A stretch of 64,000 bases of DNA from Chryseobacterium sp. JM1 (GCF_000737715.1 NZ_JPRN01000005.1:1-64000), one strand, 5' to 3'. Positions 34,252 through 42,819 are shown, numbered from the stretch's first letter. A program made the numbers and translations. Notes: generated by a model not told the origin, from the sequence alone.

Positions 34252-35415
34252 ATGCTTAATTTCGAATTTAAAAATCCAACCAAAATACTTTTTGGAAAAG
34301 GTGAAATCGCTAAGATCTCCCGTGAAGTTCCGAAAGATGCCAAAATATTAATGATCTACGGAGGCGGAAGCATCAAAACCAACGGTGTTTACGATCAGGT
34401 AAAAGAAGCTCTGAAGGATCATGATCTGTATGAATTCGGTGGCGTTCCTGCCAATCCGGAGTATGAAGTACTGATCAACGCTTTAAGTTTTATCAAAGAA
34501 AAAAACATCAACTATCTTCTTGCTGTCGGTGGAGGATCTGTGATTGATGGGACTAAATTCCTTTCTGCAGCGGCCAACTATGACGGTGAGCCCTGGGATA
34601 TCCTTAGAAATTCAGTGAGAACTTTTGAAGGAGAAGGAATGCCTTTCGGAAGTATTCTTACGTTGCCGGCAACCGGTTCTGAAATGAATTCAGGATATGT
34701 GATCTCAAGAAGAGAAACCAACGAAAAATTATCTTCAGGAGGACCGGGTCTTTTCCCACAGTTTTCAGTATTAGATCCGGAAGTGATCAGAACAATTCCT
34801 AAAAACCAGATCGTAAACGGTATTACGGATGCTTATACTCACGTTTTGGAACAGTATATGACCGCGCCTTCATCTGCAGATCTTCAGGAAAGAATCGCTG
34901 AAAGTATCCTGATCAGCCTTCAGGAAACCGCTCCTAAAGTACTGAAAGGTGATTTTGATTATGACGCAGCCGGAAACTTTATGTGGTGCTGTACAATGGC
35001 CCTGAACGGACTGATTCAGAAAGGAGTGATCACAGACTGGGCGGTACACGCTATGGGACATGAGTTGACTGCTTATTTTGGAATCGACCACGCAAGAACT
35101 TTAGCCGTGATTGCCCCTTCCCACTACCGTTATAATTTTGAATCGAAGAAAGGAAAACTAGCTCAGTATGCTGAAAGAGTTTGGGGGATCAAAGACGGAA
35201 CACTGGAGGAAAAAGCAGAACTGGGAATCAAAAAAATGGAGGAATTCTTCCACAGCCTGGATATTAAAACAAAACTTTCAGAATATACAGAAGAATACAA
35301 AGGAACTGCTGAAAGAGTAGAAAAAGCTTTTACAGACAGAAAATGGTCCGGTCTTGGCGAGTATAAAAAACTGACGCCTCAAGATGCGTATAAGATCGTG
35401 GAGATGAGTTATTAA
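34252..35415 (+). CDS. yqhD: iron-dependent alcohol dehydrogenase, YqhD type
   Basis: The 387-residue protein follows E. coli YqhD closely: NPTKILFGKGEIAKI at the start, GGGSIKTNGVYDQV, the NADPH-site LAVGGGSVIDGTKF, and LTLPATGSEMNSG. The metal ligands are in NGITDAYTHVLEQY (Asp, His) and in WAVHAMGHELTAYFGIDHARTL (two His). YqhD reduces short aldehydes with NADPH and protects against lipid-peroxidation products such as acrolein and glyoxal derivatives. The gene is alone; an R1 repeat precedes and another follows. Confidence 0.93.
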   Translation: MLNFEFKNPTKILFGKGEIAKISREVPKDAKILMIYGGGSIKTNGVYDQVKEALKDHDLYEFGGVPANPEYEVLINALSFIKEKNINYLLAVGGGSVIDGTKFLSAAANYDGEPWDILRNSVRTFEGEGMPFGSILTLPATGSEMNSGYVISRRETNEKLSSGGPGLFPQFSVLDPEVIRTIPKNQIVNGITDAYTHVLEQYMTAPSSADLQERIAESILISLQETAPKVLKGDFDYDAAGNFMWCCTMALNGLIQKGVITDWAVHAMGHELTAYFGIDHARTLAVIAPSHYRYNFESKKGKLAQYAERVWGIKDGTLEEKAELGIKKMEEFFHSLDIKTKLSEYTEEYKGTAERVEKAFTDRKWSGLGEYKKLTPQDAYKIVEMSY

Positions 35416-35428
35416 AATTCCGGGGTAA

Positions 35429-35590
35429 AAGAGTTTGAGGGAGAGATCGTCTTAGAGTTGTCAGTTCCTGGTTGCTAGTTTGGAGTAATTAAGTTAATAA
35501 GTTATTGTCTGATGTCTGAAATCTGACGTCTTGCATCTTGGCTCTCACCATTGACTTGCGAAGCAAAATTGACCATTGACTTTGCCACAA
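35429..35590 (-). repeat. R1 dispersed repeat, copy 6
   Basis: In minus orientation this carries GAGCCAAGATGCAAGACG, TCAGATTTCAGACATCAGAC, AATAACTTATTAACTTAATT and CTAGCAACCAGGAACTGAC in R1 order. A TTGCGAAGCAA hairpin between two ACCATTGAC words at 35547-35580 is shared with copy 1. The rest of the 323 bp gap to 35738 is AT-rich leader for the next gene. Confidence 0.75.
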
Positions 35591-35738
35591 TCTCCTCTGC
35601 AACCTACAAAAACCCATCACTTTCCAAGTTTCATAATATAAAATCCTGTTATTTATAAACATTCGTTTAAAAAAGCAGGATTTCATTATAGATATTTCAA
35701 ATTTATTTATATTTTAGCATATTATAAAATTTGTGAAA

Positions 35739-36200
35739 ATGAAAAAACAGCTACTTTTATTTGCCTTTTCTGCTTTAGCGCTAACTTCCTGTAAAGATGA
35801 CAATCTCGAAGCTTATGAATTAGAGATGATGAGCGGAGACTGGAAGGTAAGCAAGATCCAGACTATTTCCGGAAAAGACAATAAAACAGTACTTTTAACT
35901 GAAACGCCTTCCGATTGTGAAGCTAAAAACACTCTGTATTTCAGAAGTGATTATTATACAAGCTACACATACTACTCCACCAACGGTCTTGATTGCCAGC
36001 TAGGCGGAAAAAATGAAGGAAAGTTCACCTATAATGAAGAGTCTAAGCTGTTAAGCATTAAAAATGTAAATGATACCGAAAGATGGTACAGAGTTGAAAT
36101 CCTTACAAGTCAGGATCTGAAACTAGCCCAACTGTTCGGAGCGTACGATTACAATAACGACGGTACTGACGATCTGATCTACGTTACCTACAAAAGATAA
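35739..36200 (+). CDS. lipocalin-like lipoprotein, 153 aa
   Basis: The start is taken at the second ATG (MKKQLLLFAFSALALTSC), where the lipobox cysteine is residue 18. The mature segment begins MSGDWKVSKIQTISG, and short strands such as KNTLYFRSDYYTSYTYYST and GKFTYNEESKLLSI follow the lipocalin_5-like pattern seen in many Bacteroidota lipoproteins. The end, YDYNNDGTDDLIYV, looks like a calcium-type acidic loop. Function is unknown. A perfect terminator follows. Confidence 0.82.
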   Translation: MKKQLLLFAFSALALTSCKDDNLEAYELEMMSGDWKVSKIQTISGKDNKTVLLTETPSDCEAKNTLYFRSDYYTSYTYYSTNGLDCQLGGKNEGKFTYNEESKLLSIKNVNDTERWYRVEILTSQDLKLAQLFGAYDYNNDGTDDLIYVTYKR

Positions 36201-36206
36201 ACACAG

Positions 36207-36234
36207 ACTCCCGATTTTATCGGGAGTTTTTTAT
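36207..36234 (+). terminator. Terminator of the lipocalin-like lipoprotein gene
   Basis: ACTCCCGAT (36207-36215) pairs perfectly with ATCGGGAGT (36219-36227) over a 3-base loop, followed by a T run. Confidence 0.88.
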
Positions 36235-36266
36235 TATTTTTATCAGATATTTTAAAATTGATTATA

Positions 36267-36923
36267 ATGAAGAAGATTTTTTCAGCATTCCTATTGCTGT
36301 ACTTTGCCCTATCCTTTTCTCAGGATAAAAAGCCGATGTTCTGGCAGGATATTCAGAATTTCAAAAAAGCAGATCAGGAAAACACACCACCAAAAGATGC
36401 CATCCTTCTGATAGGAAGTTCCTCTTTCACCAAATGGACAGACGTTGCCAGCTATTTTCCTGACAAGACCATTATCAACAGAGGCTTCGGAGGTTCGAGA
36501 ATGACCGATCTGAATGATTTTGCTGACGACCTTTTAAACCCTTATCATCCTAAACAGATCATCATCTATTGCGGTGATAATGACTTCGCAGACAACCATG
36601 ACCTGAAGGCCCAGGTAGTGGTCGATAGGTTTAAAACGTTCTACAAAAAAATCCGACAAAGATTTCCGGATATTGAAGTGGATTTCATTTCCATCAAGTT
36701 TTCTCCGAGCCGCGAAATTCTATGGCCACAGATGAAAGAAACTAATAAAAAAATTGCAGCTTTCATGAAAAAAGAACCCAATGCAGAGTTCATCGATATT
36801 ACAAAAGCCATGGAGGATTCCAATGGAAAAGTAAGAAGAGATCTTTTCGTGGAAGATATGCTTCACCTGACGCCGGAAGGATATAAAGTCTGGACGAAGG
36901 TCATGAAGCCTTATATGAAATAA
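36267..36923 (+). CDS. exported SGNH/GDSL-type hydrolase
   Basis: The start is the ATG at 36267 (MKKIFSAFLLLYFALSFSQ, a signal peptide); the protein has 218 residues. The SGNH blocks are all visible: block I LLIGSSSFTKW with the nucleophile Ser (about 54), block II RGFGGSRM with Gly, block III CGDNDFAD with Asn, and block V DMLHLTPEGYKVW with catalytic Asp and His. These enzymes de-esterify lipids or carbohydrate acetyl groups; the substrate here is unknown. It likely acts in the periplasm or outside. A two-way terminator separates it from the convergent helicase gene. Confidence 0.92.
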   Translation: MKKIFSAFLLLYFALSFSQDKKPMFWQDIQNFKKADQENTPPKDAILLIGSSSFTKWTDVASYFPDKTIINRGFGGSRMTDLNDFADDLLNPYHPKQIIIYCGDNDFADNHDLKAQVVVDRFKTFYKKIRQRFPDIEVDFISIKFSPSREILWPQMKETNKKIAAFMKKEPNAEFIDITKAMEDSNGKVRRDLFVEDMLHLTPEGYKVWTKVMKPYMK

Positions 36924-36940
36924 TAAACTGTACAAACAAA

Positions 36941-36966
36941 AAAAATCCCTGACGGGATTTTTTTTT
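36941..36966. terminator. Two-way terminator between SGNH hydrolase and helicase genes
   Basis: AAATCCC (36943-36949) pairs with GGGATTT (36954-36960). An A run and a T run flank it, so it can stop both convergent transcripts. Confidence 0.82.
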
Positions 36967-36970
36967 ATTT

Positions 36971-38332
36971 TTATTTCTTTTTCTTAGATTTTGATACAGA
37001 TATGGATTTCTGCTGAGCTCTGTTAGCTCCAAATTTCTTGGGTGCTTTTCTTTTTGAAGGTCCGCCCCAGTTTTCTTTTTTGTTTTTATCCTTTTTCTCA
37101 TGAAATGCTCCACCACCTTCATACAGTTTCACCTGTGCCGGATTTTTCATAATGATCACATCTTCTTCAGAAGCGATCTTCTTAGGATTTATTTTCACCT
37201 CTGCAGGGAAATCAGTAAACTTAAGATCCTTATCCATCAATAACTCAATGTCAAGCACATAAGCTTCTTCTTTTTTCGTAACGAATGTAATTGCTTTACC
37301 ATCTTTGTCTGCCCTACCCGTTCTACCTATTCTGTGAATATACTGTTCAGGAATTTCAGGGGTTTCAAAGTTGATTACGTGGGTAATATCTGAAATATCC
37401 AGACCTCTGGCCATTACGTCAGTCGTAATCAATCCTCTGATCTCTTCATTTTCAAATCTTTTCATGGCTTTAAGCCTGTAGTTCTGAGATTTGTTTGAGT
37501 GAATAACGTCAAACTGCTCAGGGAAAAGTTCATCAATTTTAGCAAAAAGAAGATCGGAATTTTTCTTATTATTGGTAAAAATCAACACCTTAGACATTTC
37601 ATCTTCATTTGTCTTCAATAAATGTTCAAGAAGGTTGATTTTGGTATTAAAGTTTTCTACTTTATAACCGGTCTGCTCAATTTTCTCAAGAGGCGTTCCT
37701 GATTTTGCCAATGAAATTTCTATCGGACTGGCAAAATACTGGTCCAGCATTTCGTCAACAGCTTCCGTCATGGTAGCCGAGAAAAGAATATTCTGTCTCT
37801 TTGGCTTCATCATTTCGAAAATATGGGTAAGCTGCGGTCTGAACCCTAAGTTCAGCATCTCATCAAACTCATCAATGATCAGCTTCTGAACTTCTCTTAA
37901 TGAAATAGCATTGTCAATGGCAAGGTCCATTACCCTACCCGGAGTTCCTACCAGAATATCACATCCGTTGTTGAATAACAGTTTCTGTGTATTGATATTT
38001 TTCCCTCCGTATATTCCGATTACCCTTGCGGTAATATTTTCTGTAAGTTTCTCAACAATTTCAGCTACCTGCACCACCAATTCTCTTGTAGGTACAAGGA
38101 TCAAAACCGTAGGATTCCCGGTTTTGTTGTATTTCCATGTTTTAAGAACCGGCAGAAGATAAGCTAATGTTTTCCCGGTTCCGGTTTGTGCGATCCCCAT
38201 TACATCTCTCCCGGAAAGTATAGGCCCAATGCTCTTTTCCTGAATAGGTGTAGGCTCGAATAATTCCAGATCCGCTAAAACATCAAGAATTTTAACCGGC
38301 AGGTCAAAATCCGCAAAAGTGAGTTTTTCCAT
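36971..38332 (-). CDS. DEAD-box type RNA helicase (DEFD variant)
   Basis: The 453-residue protein has every helicase motif: a Q motif (FEPTPIQEKS, Gln31), motif I AQTGTGKT (48-55), Ia PTRELVVQVAE, Ib GTPGRVMD (129-136), III FSATM, IV LIFTNNK, V TTDVMARGLDI, and VI HRIGRTGRA. Motif II reads DEFD (154-157) instead of DEAD, with Phe for Ala. A basic tail of about 60 residues (ending KSISVSKSKKKK) probably binds RNA. Bacterial relatives remodel structured RNA in ribosome assembly, cold growth or mRNA decay. A cold-shock protein gene lies nearby but is not in the same unit. Confidence 0.95.
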   Translation of the reverse strand: MEKLTFADFDLPVKILDVLADLELFEPTPIQEKSIGPILSGRDVMGIAQTGTGKTLAYLLPVLKTWKYNKTGNPTVLILVPTRELVVQVAEIVEKLTENITARVIGIYGGKNINTQKLLFNNGCDILVGTPGRVMDLAIDNAISLREVQKLIIDEFDEMLNLGFRPQLTHIFEMMKPKRQNILFSATMTEAVDEMLDQYFASPIEISLAKSGTPLEKIEQTGYKVENFNTKINLLEHLLKTNEDEMSKVLIFTNNKKNSDLLFAKIDELFPEQFDVIHSNKSQNYRLKAMKRFENEEIRGLITTDVMARGLDISDITHVINFETPEIPEQYIHRIGRTGRADKDGKAITFVTKKEEAYVLDIELLMDKDLKFTDFPAEVKINPKKIASEEDVIIMKNPAQVKLYEGGGAFHEKKDKNKKENWGGPSKRKAPKKFGANRAQQKSISVSKSKKKK

Positions 38333-38384
38333 GGTGCAAAGATAGGTATTTAAATTTAGAGGATAACCTTGTGTGAATGGTGAA

Positions 38385-38515
38385 TTTTAAGATGTAAGAA
38401 CCAAGAGCCAAGATGCAAGACATCAGATTTCAGACATCAGACGCTGAATTCATTAACTTAATTACTACGAACTAACAACCAGCAACTGACAACTTCACTC
38501 ACTCCAAAACTCAGT
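38385..38515 (+). repeat. R1 dispersed repeat, copy 7
   Basis: The order is GTAAGAACCAAGAGCCAAGA, TGCAAGACATCAGATTTCAG, ACATCAGACGC, TTAACTTAATTACTACGAAC, AACAACCAGCAACTGACAAC, then CTCACTCCAAAACTCAG. This follows the full R1 order without the first (GGATTAGG) block. It starts about 50 bases from the helicase start and runs into the stop region of the 38511 gene. Confidence 0.8.
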
Positions 38516-39020
38516 TCACCTTCACGCTTTTACTCTTAATCCTGATATCATCATTTTCCCATTCGCTTGAGGTAATGATCACATATCCTTTCTTTTTAGG
38601 ATCTTTTTTAATCGGAAATTTTTCTTCTTCCCATTGTGAACAGTGAGTGGAAATAAATGGTACCAAAGGTTTCCAACCGGTTTTACTTAGTGTATAAACA
38701 TGAAAGACATGCCAGCAGCTTGTACACCAGCCTGGATAGAAACCCACTTCATCTTTTCCATCTTCATTAAGGTCTCCCAGATTGTATACTCCCCCATTGT
38801 TGGCGGGTGAAATCGTAAACGGTTTTATTTTTTTATCGCTGAAATAAATGGTGGTTTCACATGTACCATCACATTCATCCGTACAGTCACTGACTTTGGT
38901 GTAGGCATATTCTTTTGTTCCATTGCCATCATAGTCTCCAGGAATTCCTTTTTCAGCGGATTCCTGAGCTAATAACAGTGAGCTGCAGAAGGTAATGGCG
39001 GTTAAGATTAGTTTTTTCAT
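38511..39020 (-). CDS. exported Cys-rich protein with EF-hand-like loops
   Basis: The 169-residue protein starts with a signal peptide, MKKLILTAITFCSSLLLAQ. The mature segment holds two acidic calcium-type loops, GDYDGNGTKEYAY (27-39) and GDLNEDGKDEVGF (about 82-94), as in FG-GAP/VCBS repeat proteins. A cysteine cluster DCTDECDGTCETT and the segment WCTSCWH suggest disulfides. No enzyme family is recognised; similar proteins are common in flavobacteria. R1 repeats stand on both sides (copies 7 and 8). Confidence 0.82.
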   Translation of the reverse strand: MKKLILTAITFCSSLLLAQESAEKGIPGDYDGNGTKEYAYTKVSDCTDECDGTCETTIYFSDKKIKPFTISPANNGGVYNLGDLNEDGKDEVGFYPGWCTSCWHVFHVYTLSKTGWKPLVPFISTHCSQWEEEKFPIKKDPKKKGYVIITSSEWENDDIRIKSKSVKVN

Positions 39021-39032
39021 AGTTTTTTTGTT

Positions 39033-39137
39033 GCGGGGTGCGGGTTCAGAGTCTTAAAGTTGTTGGTTACCAGTTGCTAGTTGGGAGCCCGAAATCATAA
39101 AGTCCTTCAAACTGATTTCTAATATCTAACTTCTCAT
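39033..39137 (-). repeat. R1 dispersed repeat, copy 8 (short)
   Basis: In minus orientation this carries GAAGTTAGATATTAGAAATC, ATTTCGGGCTCCCAACTAG, CAACTGGTAACCAACAAC and CTCTGAACCCGCACCCCGC. The first block is weaker than in other copies, but the last two match the R1 end. Copies 7 and 8 face each other around the 38511 gene. Confidence 0.55.
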
Positions 39138-40787
39138 CTACTTCCTCGTCACTCTCAGTAAAAGTATTAATACCAATATAATAGAGAATACAAATCCTAA
39201 AACCGCGACCAGAGACAGTTCACCAATTCTCGGGCCGGATTCTGACACAAAAACGATAGCTGTAGCAATTATATTTGCCCCCAGGACCATGGCCAAAATT
39301 AAATTGATAATGCTTGATTTGATCAGCTGGTTGGTCTTTTCAATATTTTTAATTTCACTGGACACTGTAAATTTATTGTCATCCAGCTTTTGGAGAACGG
39401 ATCTGAGTTCTTTAGGAATTTCATCTACGTTATCGGTGAAATTCAGCATCCGGTCCATTCCCGTTTTTAAAAGATTTTTAGGTTTGATCTTATTGGTTAA
39501 TATTTTTCTGGTGTACGGGTGAAGGCTTTTGACAATATCAAGATCCGGATTGATCGTTCTTCCCACTCCTTCTATTAAACTGATTCCTTTAAACAAAAGA
39601 TAAAAATAATCCGGCATATAGAGCCTGTTATCTTTCAGAATATCTTTCATTTTATTGATGATCACCTGAACGTTGATATCCTGTAGCGAGGAGCTGTGGA
39701 CAAAGTTCAGAATATCTTCTACATCATTCTCAAATCGTCTTTCGTCAGGAATTTCATAGCTGACTGCCATTTTTTTAAGATGACGTACAATTTTATGTGG
39801 ATTTTTAGCGACAAAGCTTACAATAAGGTTTTCAAGGATTTCCTTATCATTCGGTTGAATTTTTCCTACTGCACCAAAATCGATGAAGACAATTTTTCCG
39901 TTCTTTTTGACTAAGATATTTCCGGCATGCGGATCGGCGTGAAAAAATCCATAATCAAGGATCTGTGAGACAAATAGCCTCAATCCTACTTCGGAAACCT
40001 TTACAGGATCAATATTATTTGCTAAGAGTTCTGCTTTATCGGTAACCTTAATTCCGTCAATAAATTCCATACAGAGGATATTGTTATTGGAATAGTCCTC
40101 ATAGATTTTCGGAACGTACGTTTCTTTATTATTTTTAAAATTTCGGGCAAAGTGCAGGATATTTTCCTTTTCGTTGATCAGGGAAACTTCTTCGAGTAAT
40201 GATTTTTCAAAAGTGGAAATCGCCTGTTTCAGATTCAGTTTTTCCCCTATTTCAGAATAGGCAGACACCAGTTTTTCCAGGTCTTTGATGAGAAGTAAGT
40301 CATCTTCAATAACCGTTTGTACATCAGCTTTTTTAAGTTTAAGAATGACAGGGCTACCATCCATCAAAACAGCTTTATATACCTGCGCAATGGATGCAGT
40401 GGCCAAAGGTTCTTTCTGGATCTCCTGAAAATGGTCTTTGACGGATATATTGAATTCATTTTCCAGAATTTCTTCCACATCCATATCTACCGTATCCACT
40501 TTGTCCTGAAGCTTCTGCAGCTCCTGGATCAGTTCTGGCGGAAGAAGATCTTCCCGGTTACTGAATGTCTGCCCCAATTTTACAAATGTAGGTCCTAATT
40601 CTTCCAGTACCAGCCTGATTCTTTCGTATACTGTTCCTTTAGAAATCACCTCATCCGGATCAGCAGAGATCTGTTCCTGTTTATTTCCTGTATTCATTCT
40701 CGCCAGCATATCTTTAAATCCGTATTTGCTCAGTACGGAAATAAGTCTGGCTGATCTTTTCAGTTTTCTTTGCTGCTTGTCAAACAT
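39138..40787 (-). CDS. ABC1/UbiB family atypical kinase
   Basis: The 549-residue protein contains the family marker FVKLGQTFSNREDLLPPELI (KxGQ motif), the Ala-rich nucleotide loop ATASIAQVYKA, the conserved Lys in PVILKLKK, the catalytic-loop HADPHAGNILV, and metal-binding FIDFGAVG. Two helices at the C-terminus (about 488-512 and 522-545) anchor it in the inner membrane. UbiB-type proteins support isoprenoid quinone synthesis as ATPases and kinases; Bacteroidota make menaquinone, so the exact role is unclear. The gene stands alone. Confidence 0.93.
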   Translation of the reverse strand: MFDKQQRKLKRSARLISVLSKYGFKDMLARMNTGNKQEQISADPDEVISKGTVYERIRLVLEELGPTFVKLGQTFSNREDLLPPELIQELQKLQDKVDTVDMDVEEILENEFNISVKDHFQEIQKEPLATASIAQVYKAVLMDGSPVILKLKKADVQTVIEDDLLLIKDLEKLVSAYSEIGEKLNLKQAISTFEKSLLEEVSLINEKENILHFARNFKNNKETYVPKIYEDYSNNNILCMEFIDGIKVTDKAELLANNIDPVKVSEVGLRLFVSQILDYGFFHADPHAGNILVKKNGKIVFIDFGAVGKIQPNDKEILENLIVSFVAKNPHKIVRHLKKMAVSYEIPDERRFENDVEDILNFVHSSSLQDINVQVIINKMKDILKDNRLYMPDYFYLLFKGISLIEGVGRTINPDLDIVKSLHPYTRKILTNKIKPKNLLKTGMDRMLNFTDNVDEIPKELRSVLQKLDDNKFTVSSEIKNIEKTNQLIKSSIINLILAMVLGANIIATAIVFVSESGPRIGELSLVAVLGFVFSIILVLILLLRVTRK

Positions 40788-41006
40788 ATGTTTCTCGATA
40801 GTTGGTGCAAATTACTCCAAAAATTGTTCCTATTGCTATTTTAATTTTTATTTGAACGGTAAATCTTAGGGTGAAGCAGATATAGAATTGTCTTTTGATC
40901 TGGGTTTAAATGATGGGCTTTTAAAACTATTTTTAATCTGCTTTATCTGTGTAATCTGCGAGAGAATGGTATTAATGTAGTATAGAAGTGAGTAGCTTGA
41001 GAATCT

Positions 41007-41050
41007 GATAGGACTGCATCCTATCTTGGGCTAAATCGCCACTTTGTGGC
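41007..41050 (+). repeat. R5 hairpin repeat, copy 1
   Basis: GATAGGA/TCCTATC (41007-41013 and 41019-41025, loop CTGCA) is followed by CTTGGGCTAAATC and a second hairpin GCCAC/GTGGC (41038-41050). The same two-hairpin plan, with TGGTTAAATC between, occurs at 52572-52650. Confidence 0.65.
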
Positions 41051-41180
41051 TGGTTTTTAGTTGATGAATTTCTTAAATTTTATGATAAAAAATATGGCTT
41101 AAAAAATCTTTAGATTTTCTCTTCACTTATCTTAATGGTTAAAAAATGAGCCCTGTTGCTTTTTTTATAGCCCAAAAAGC

Positions 41181-41211
41181 CACAAAAAAAAGCCGCCTGA
41201 AATGGCAGCTT
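41181..41211 (-). terminator. Terminator of the cold-shock gene
   Basis: AAGCCGCC (41190-41197) pairs with GGCAGCTT (41204-41211), with one G-U pair in the RNA. On the minus strand it is followed by a run of eight T. It is 27 bases past the stop. Confidence 0.82.
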
Positions 41212-41238
41212 TATTTTAAACAATATCTTAATAAGTTA

Positions 41239-41442
41239 TTATCCTACTACTTTAACATTGTCTGCTTCAGGTCCTTTTTTACCTTCTTTAATATCAAATT
41301 CTACTGCCTGTCCTTCTTTCAAAGTTCTAAGGCCTGAAGACTGAATGGCTGAATGATGGCAAAAAATATCGTTTCCGCCTCCGTCTGGTGTAATAAAACC
41401 AAAACCTTTTGTTTCGTTAAACCATTTTACTGTTCCTGTCAT
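41239..41442 (-). CDS. cold-shock domain protein (CspA family)
   Basis: The start is at 41442 ([20 protein letters not shown]), giving the usual 67 residues; the longer frame upstream is leader RNA. RNP1 is KGFGFI and RNP2 is DIFCHHS, where the second motif has Cys in place of the usual Val (DIFVH), a small variation. It ends PEADNVKVV as in the family. CspA-type proteins bind single-stranded RNA and melt structures, often in the cold. An AT-rich region of about 180 bases upstream could be a regulated leader. It ends at a good terminator. Confidence 0.96.
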   Translation of the reverse strand: MTGTVKWFNETKGFGFITPDGGGNDIFCHHSAIQSSGLRTLKEGQAVEFDIKEGKKGPEADNVKVVG

Positions 41443-41646
41443 TATATTATATTTAAATTGATCAGTGAAGATAGTAATTTCATGAATATCCTGAAAAAAA
41501 AATAGCATTCTTCTTTGATTTTTTTTCGTAAAGCCCAGAAAATAAAATAAATAAAAATGAAAAAAATTCACTCACACAATTATGTAAAAGGATTTTTTTA
41601 TCTTTATCCTTAACAAATTACCAACTAACCCATACAATTTTACAAA

Positions 41647-41811
41647 ATGAAAAATTTACGTAACAGCAAACTTTCAAGAGAACAATTAAAAGGAATTTCA
41701 GGTAGCGGTATCGTTATTGGTAACTGCTCCAACAAGTGCTGCCCGGATGACGGAAGACCAAGATGTCCAAGACTGATCTGCCCGGCTGTGATATGTCCTC
41801 AGCTGGCATAA
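41647..41811 (+). CDS. small Cys-rich peptide with GG-leader-like start (putative natural-product or bacteriocin-like precursor)
   Basis: This 54-residue ORF starts MKNLRNSKLSREQLKGISGS, which fits the leader of Bacteroidota double-glycine peptide precursors (a charged N-terminus, then a LSREQLKxIxG block; here G-S-G at 19-21 in place of GG). The core has six cysteines (27, 31, 32, 40, 45, 50) with a repeated Cys-Pro pattern: CCP, RCP, ICP, ICP. An ATG start, a stop (TAA) and a strong terminator 22 bases later support expression. No peptidase-transporter or modification gene is adjacent in view; an AraC regulator follows. Function is inferred only from form. It is the kind of gene missed by 60-codon cut-offs. 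Confidence 0.7.
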   Translation: MKNLRNSKLSREQLKGISGSGIVIGNCSNKCCPDDGRPRCPRLICPAVICPQLA

Positions 41812-41832
41812 AAATTTGACGGAATATTCAAC

Positions 41833-41865
41833 AAAGAGCAGAAAAACATCTGCTCTTTTTTATTT
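41833..41865 (+). terminator. Terminator of the Cys-rich peptide gene
   Basis: AAAGAGCAGA (41833-41842) pairs perfectly with TCTGCTCTTT (41849-41858) over a 6-base loop, followed by a T run. Confidence 0.88.
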
Positions 41866-41933
41866 TTGCAGGATAAAAATCATTAGATTGTTTATATTGA
41901 ACCTGAAATGAGAAAAAACACAAATCATAGATA

Positions 41934-42746
41934 ATGAATAATACATTTGAAACTTTCAAACCTACAAGTTCATTGATCAAACCCTATGTTGATTATTATT
42001 ATCTGGATATAAAGCCGGATAATGAGACCAGTGAATTCCAGTGTTTTCCTCATTTCAACAATACGATTTCTCTTTACAAATCCCATATCCAGAAAGAAAA
42101 AGGACACGTCGTCTTCGATGAAGCTGCCACGGCATTGCAAATCTTTACTCCCATCAGAGAAAAAATACTCCATATCATACAATCCGGGAAAGTCCATAGA
42201 ATCGTTATTGTATTTCATCCTCTGGGAATACAACAGTTTTACAGCCCATTGAATTTTACGGATTATATTACAGATTTTGAGTTTCTCAGTCCACAGGAAC
42301 TGAATGCCCTTTTTTCAATGGAGGATCCCGAAATGTTCATCAATTTGCTGGATAGCTGTTTAGAGAAGCGATTTAAAAGTTTTGAAAATGCTATTCTTGA
42401 GCAATCTATTCGATATATTTTCAGCCAGTGTGATGATTTTACCGTTTCAGAGCTTTCCGATATCTTAGGCATAAGCAGGCAGCATCTGAACAGGAATTTT
42501 CAGGCCCATTTAGGGGTTTCGGTAAAAAAATTCCATGAAATTGTGCTTTTCAGAAAAACCGTCAACGAAAAACTCTTTGAAAATCCGGACAGAAATTTCA
42601 CGGAACTGGCGCATGAATTTAATTACAACGACCAGTCTCATTTTAACAAAGCCTATAAAAATTTTACCGAGAATTCACCCAAAAGCTTTTTCGATAAGGG
42701 TACAATCCTTGGAAATCAGGATACCTTCTGGTGTTTGCAGCCATAA
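41934..42746 (+). CDS. AraC family transcriptional regulator
   Basis: The 270-residue protein has an N-terminal sensing part (YYYLDIKPDNETSEFQCFPH, DUF6597-like in appearance) and a C-terminal AraC HTH domain. The first helix-turn-helix is VSELSDILGISRQHLNRNF; the second contains FTELAHEFNYNDQSHFNKAYKNFTENSPKSFF. Such regulators in flavobacteria often control nearby stress or metabolic genes. Its neighbours are the Cys-rich peptide gene upstream and an esterase downstream (73 bases later), either of which may be a target. Both links are inferred from position only. Confidence 0.9.
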   Translation: MNNTFETFKPTSSLIKPYVDYYYLDIKPDNETSEFQCFPHFNNTISLYKSHIQKEKGHVVFDEAATALQIFTPIREKILHIIQSGKVHRIVIVFHPLGIQQFYSPLNFTDYITDFEFLSPQELNALFSMEDPEMFINLLDSCLEKRFKSFENAILEQSIRYIFSQCDDFTVSELSDILGISRQHLNRNFQAHLGVSVKKFHEIVLFRKTVNEKLFENPDRNFTELAHEFNYNDQSHFNKAYKNFTENSPKSFFDKGTILGNQDTFWCLQP

Positions 42747-42819
42747 TACGAAATGTTCCATTTTTACAATTTTTTACCGTCTTTGATGAATAGCTTTGTC
42801 TCATCGAATTTTAGATGGT

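Larger units (their letters stand above)
40788..41238. other. 451 bp gap with R2 and R5 repeats
   Basis: An R2 core in minus orientation (40932-40971, reading TCTCGCAGATTACACAGATA on the minus strand), an R5 hairpin pair (41007-41050) and the cold-shock gene terminator (41181-41211) are the only structures seen. A 63-codon open frame at 41146 runs through the terminator and shows no family signal, so it is not called. Confidence 0.6.

Noticed and set aside
41146..41337. Open frame of 63 codons over the cold-shock terminator
   Set aside because: It crosses a strong terminator and runs antisense into the csp gene; residues are Lys/Ser-rich low complexity.
41443..41571. 43-residue extension of the cold-shock protein
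   Set aside because: CspA-type proteins start at MTGTVKWF; the extension is AT-rich leader sequence.
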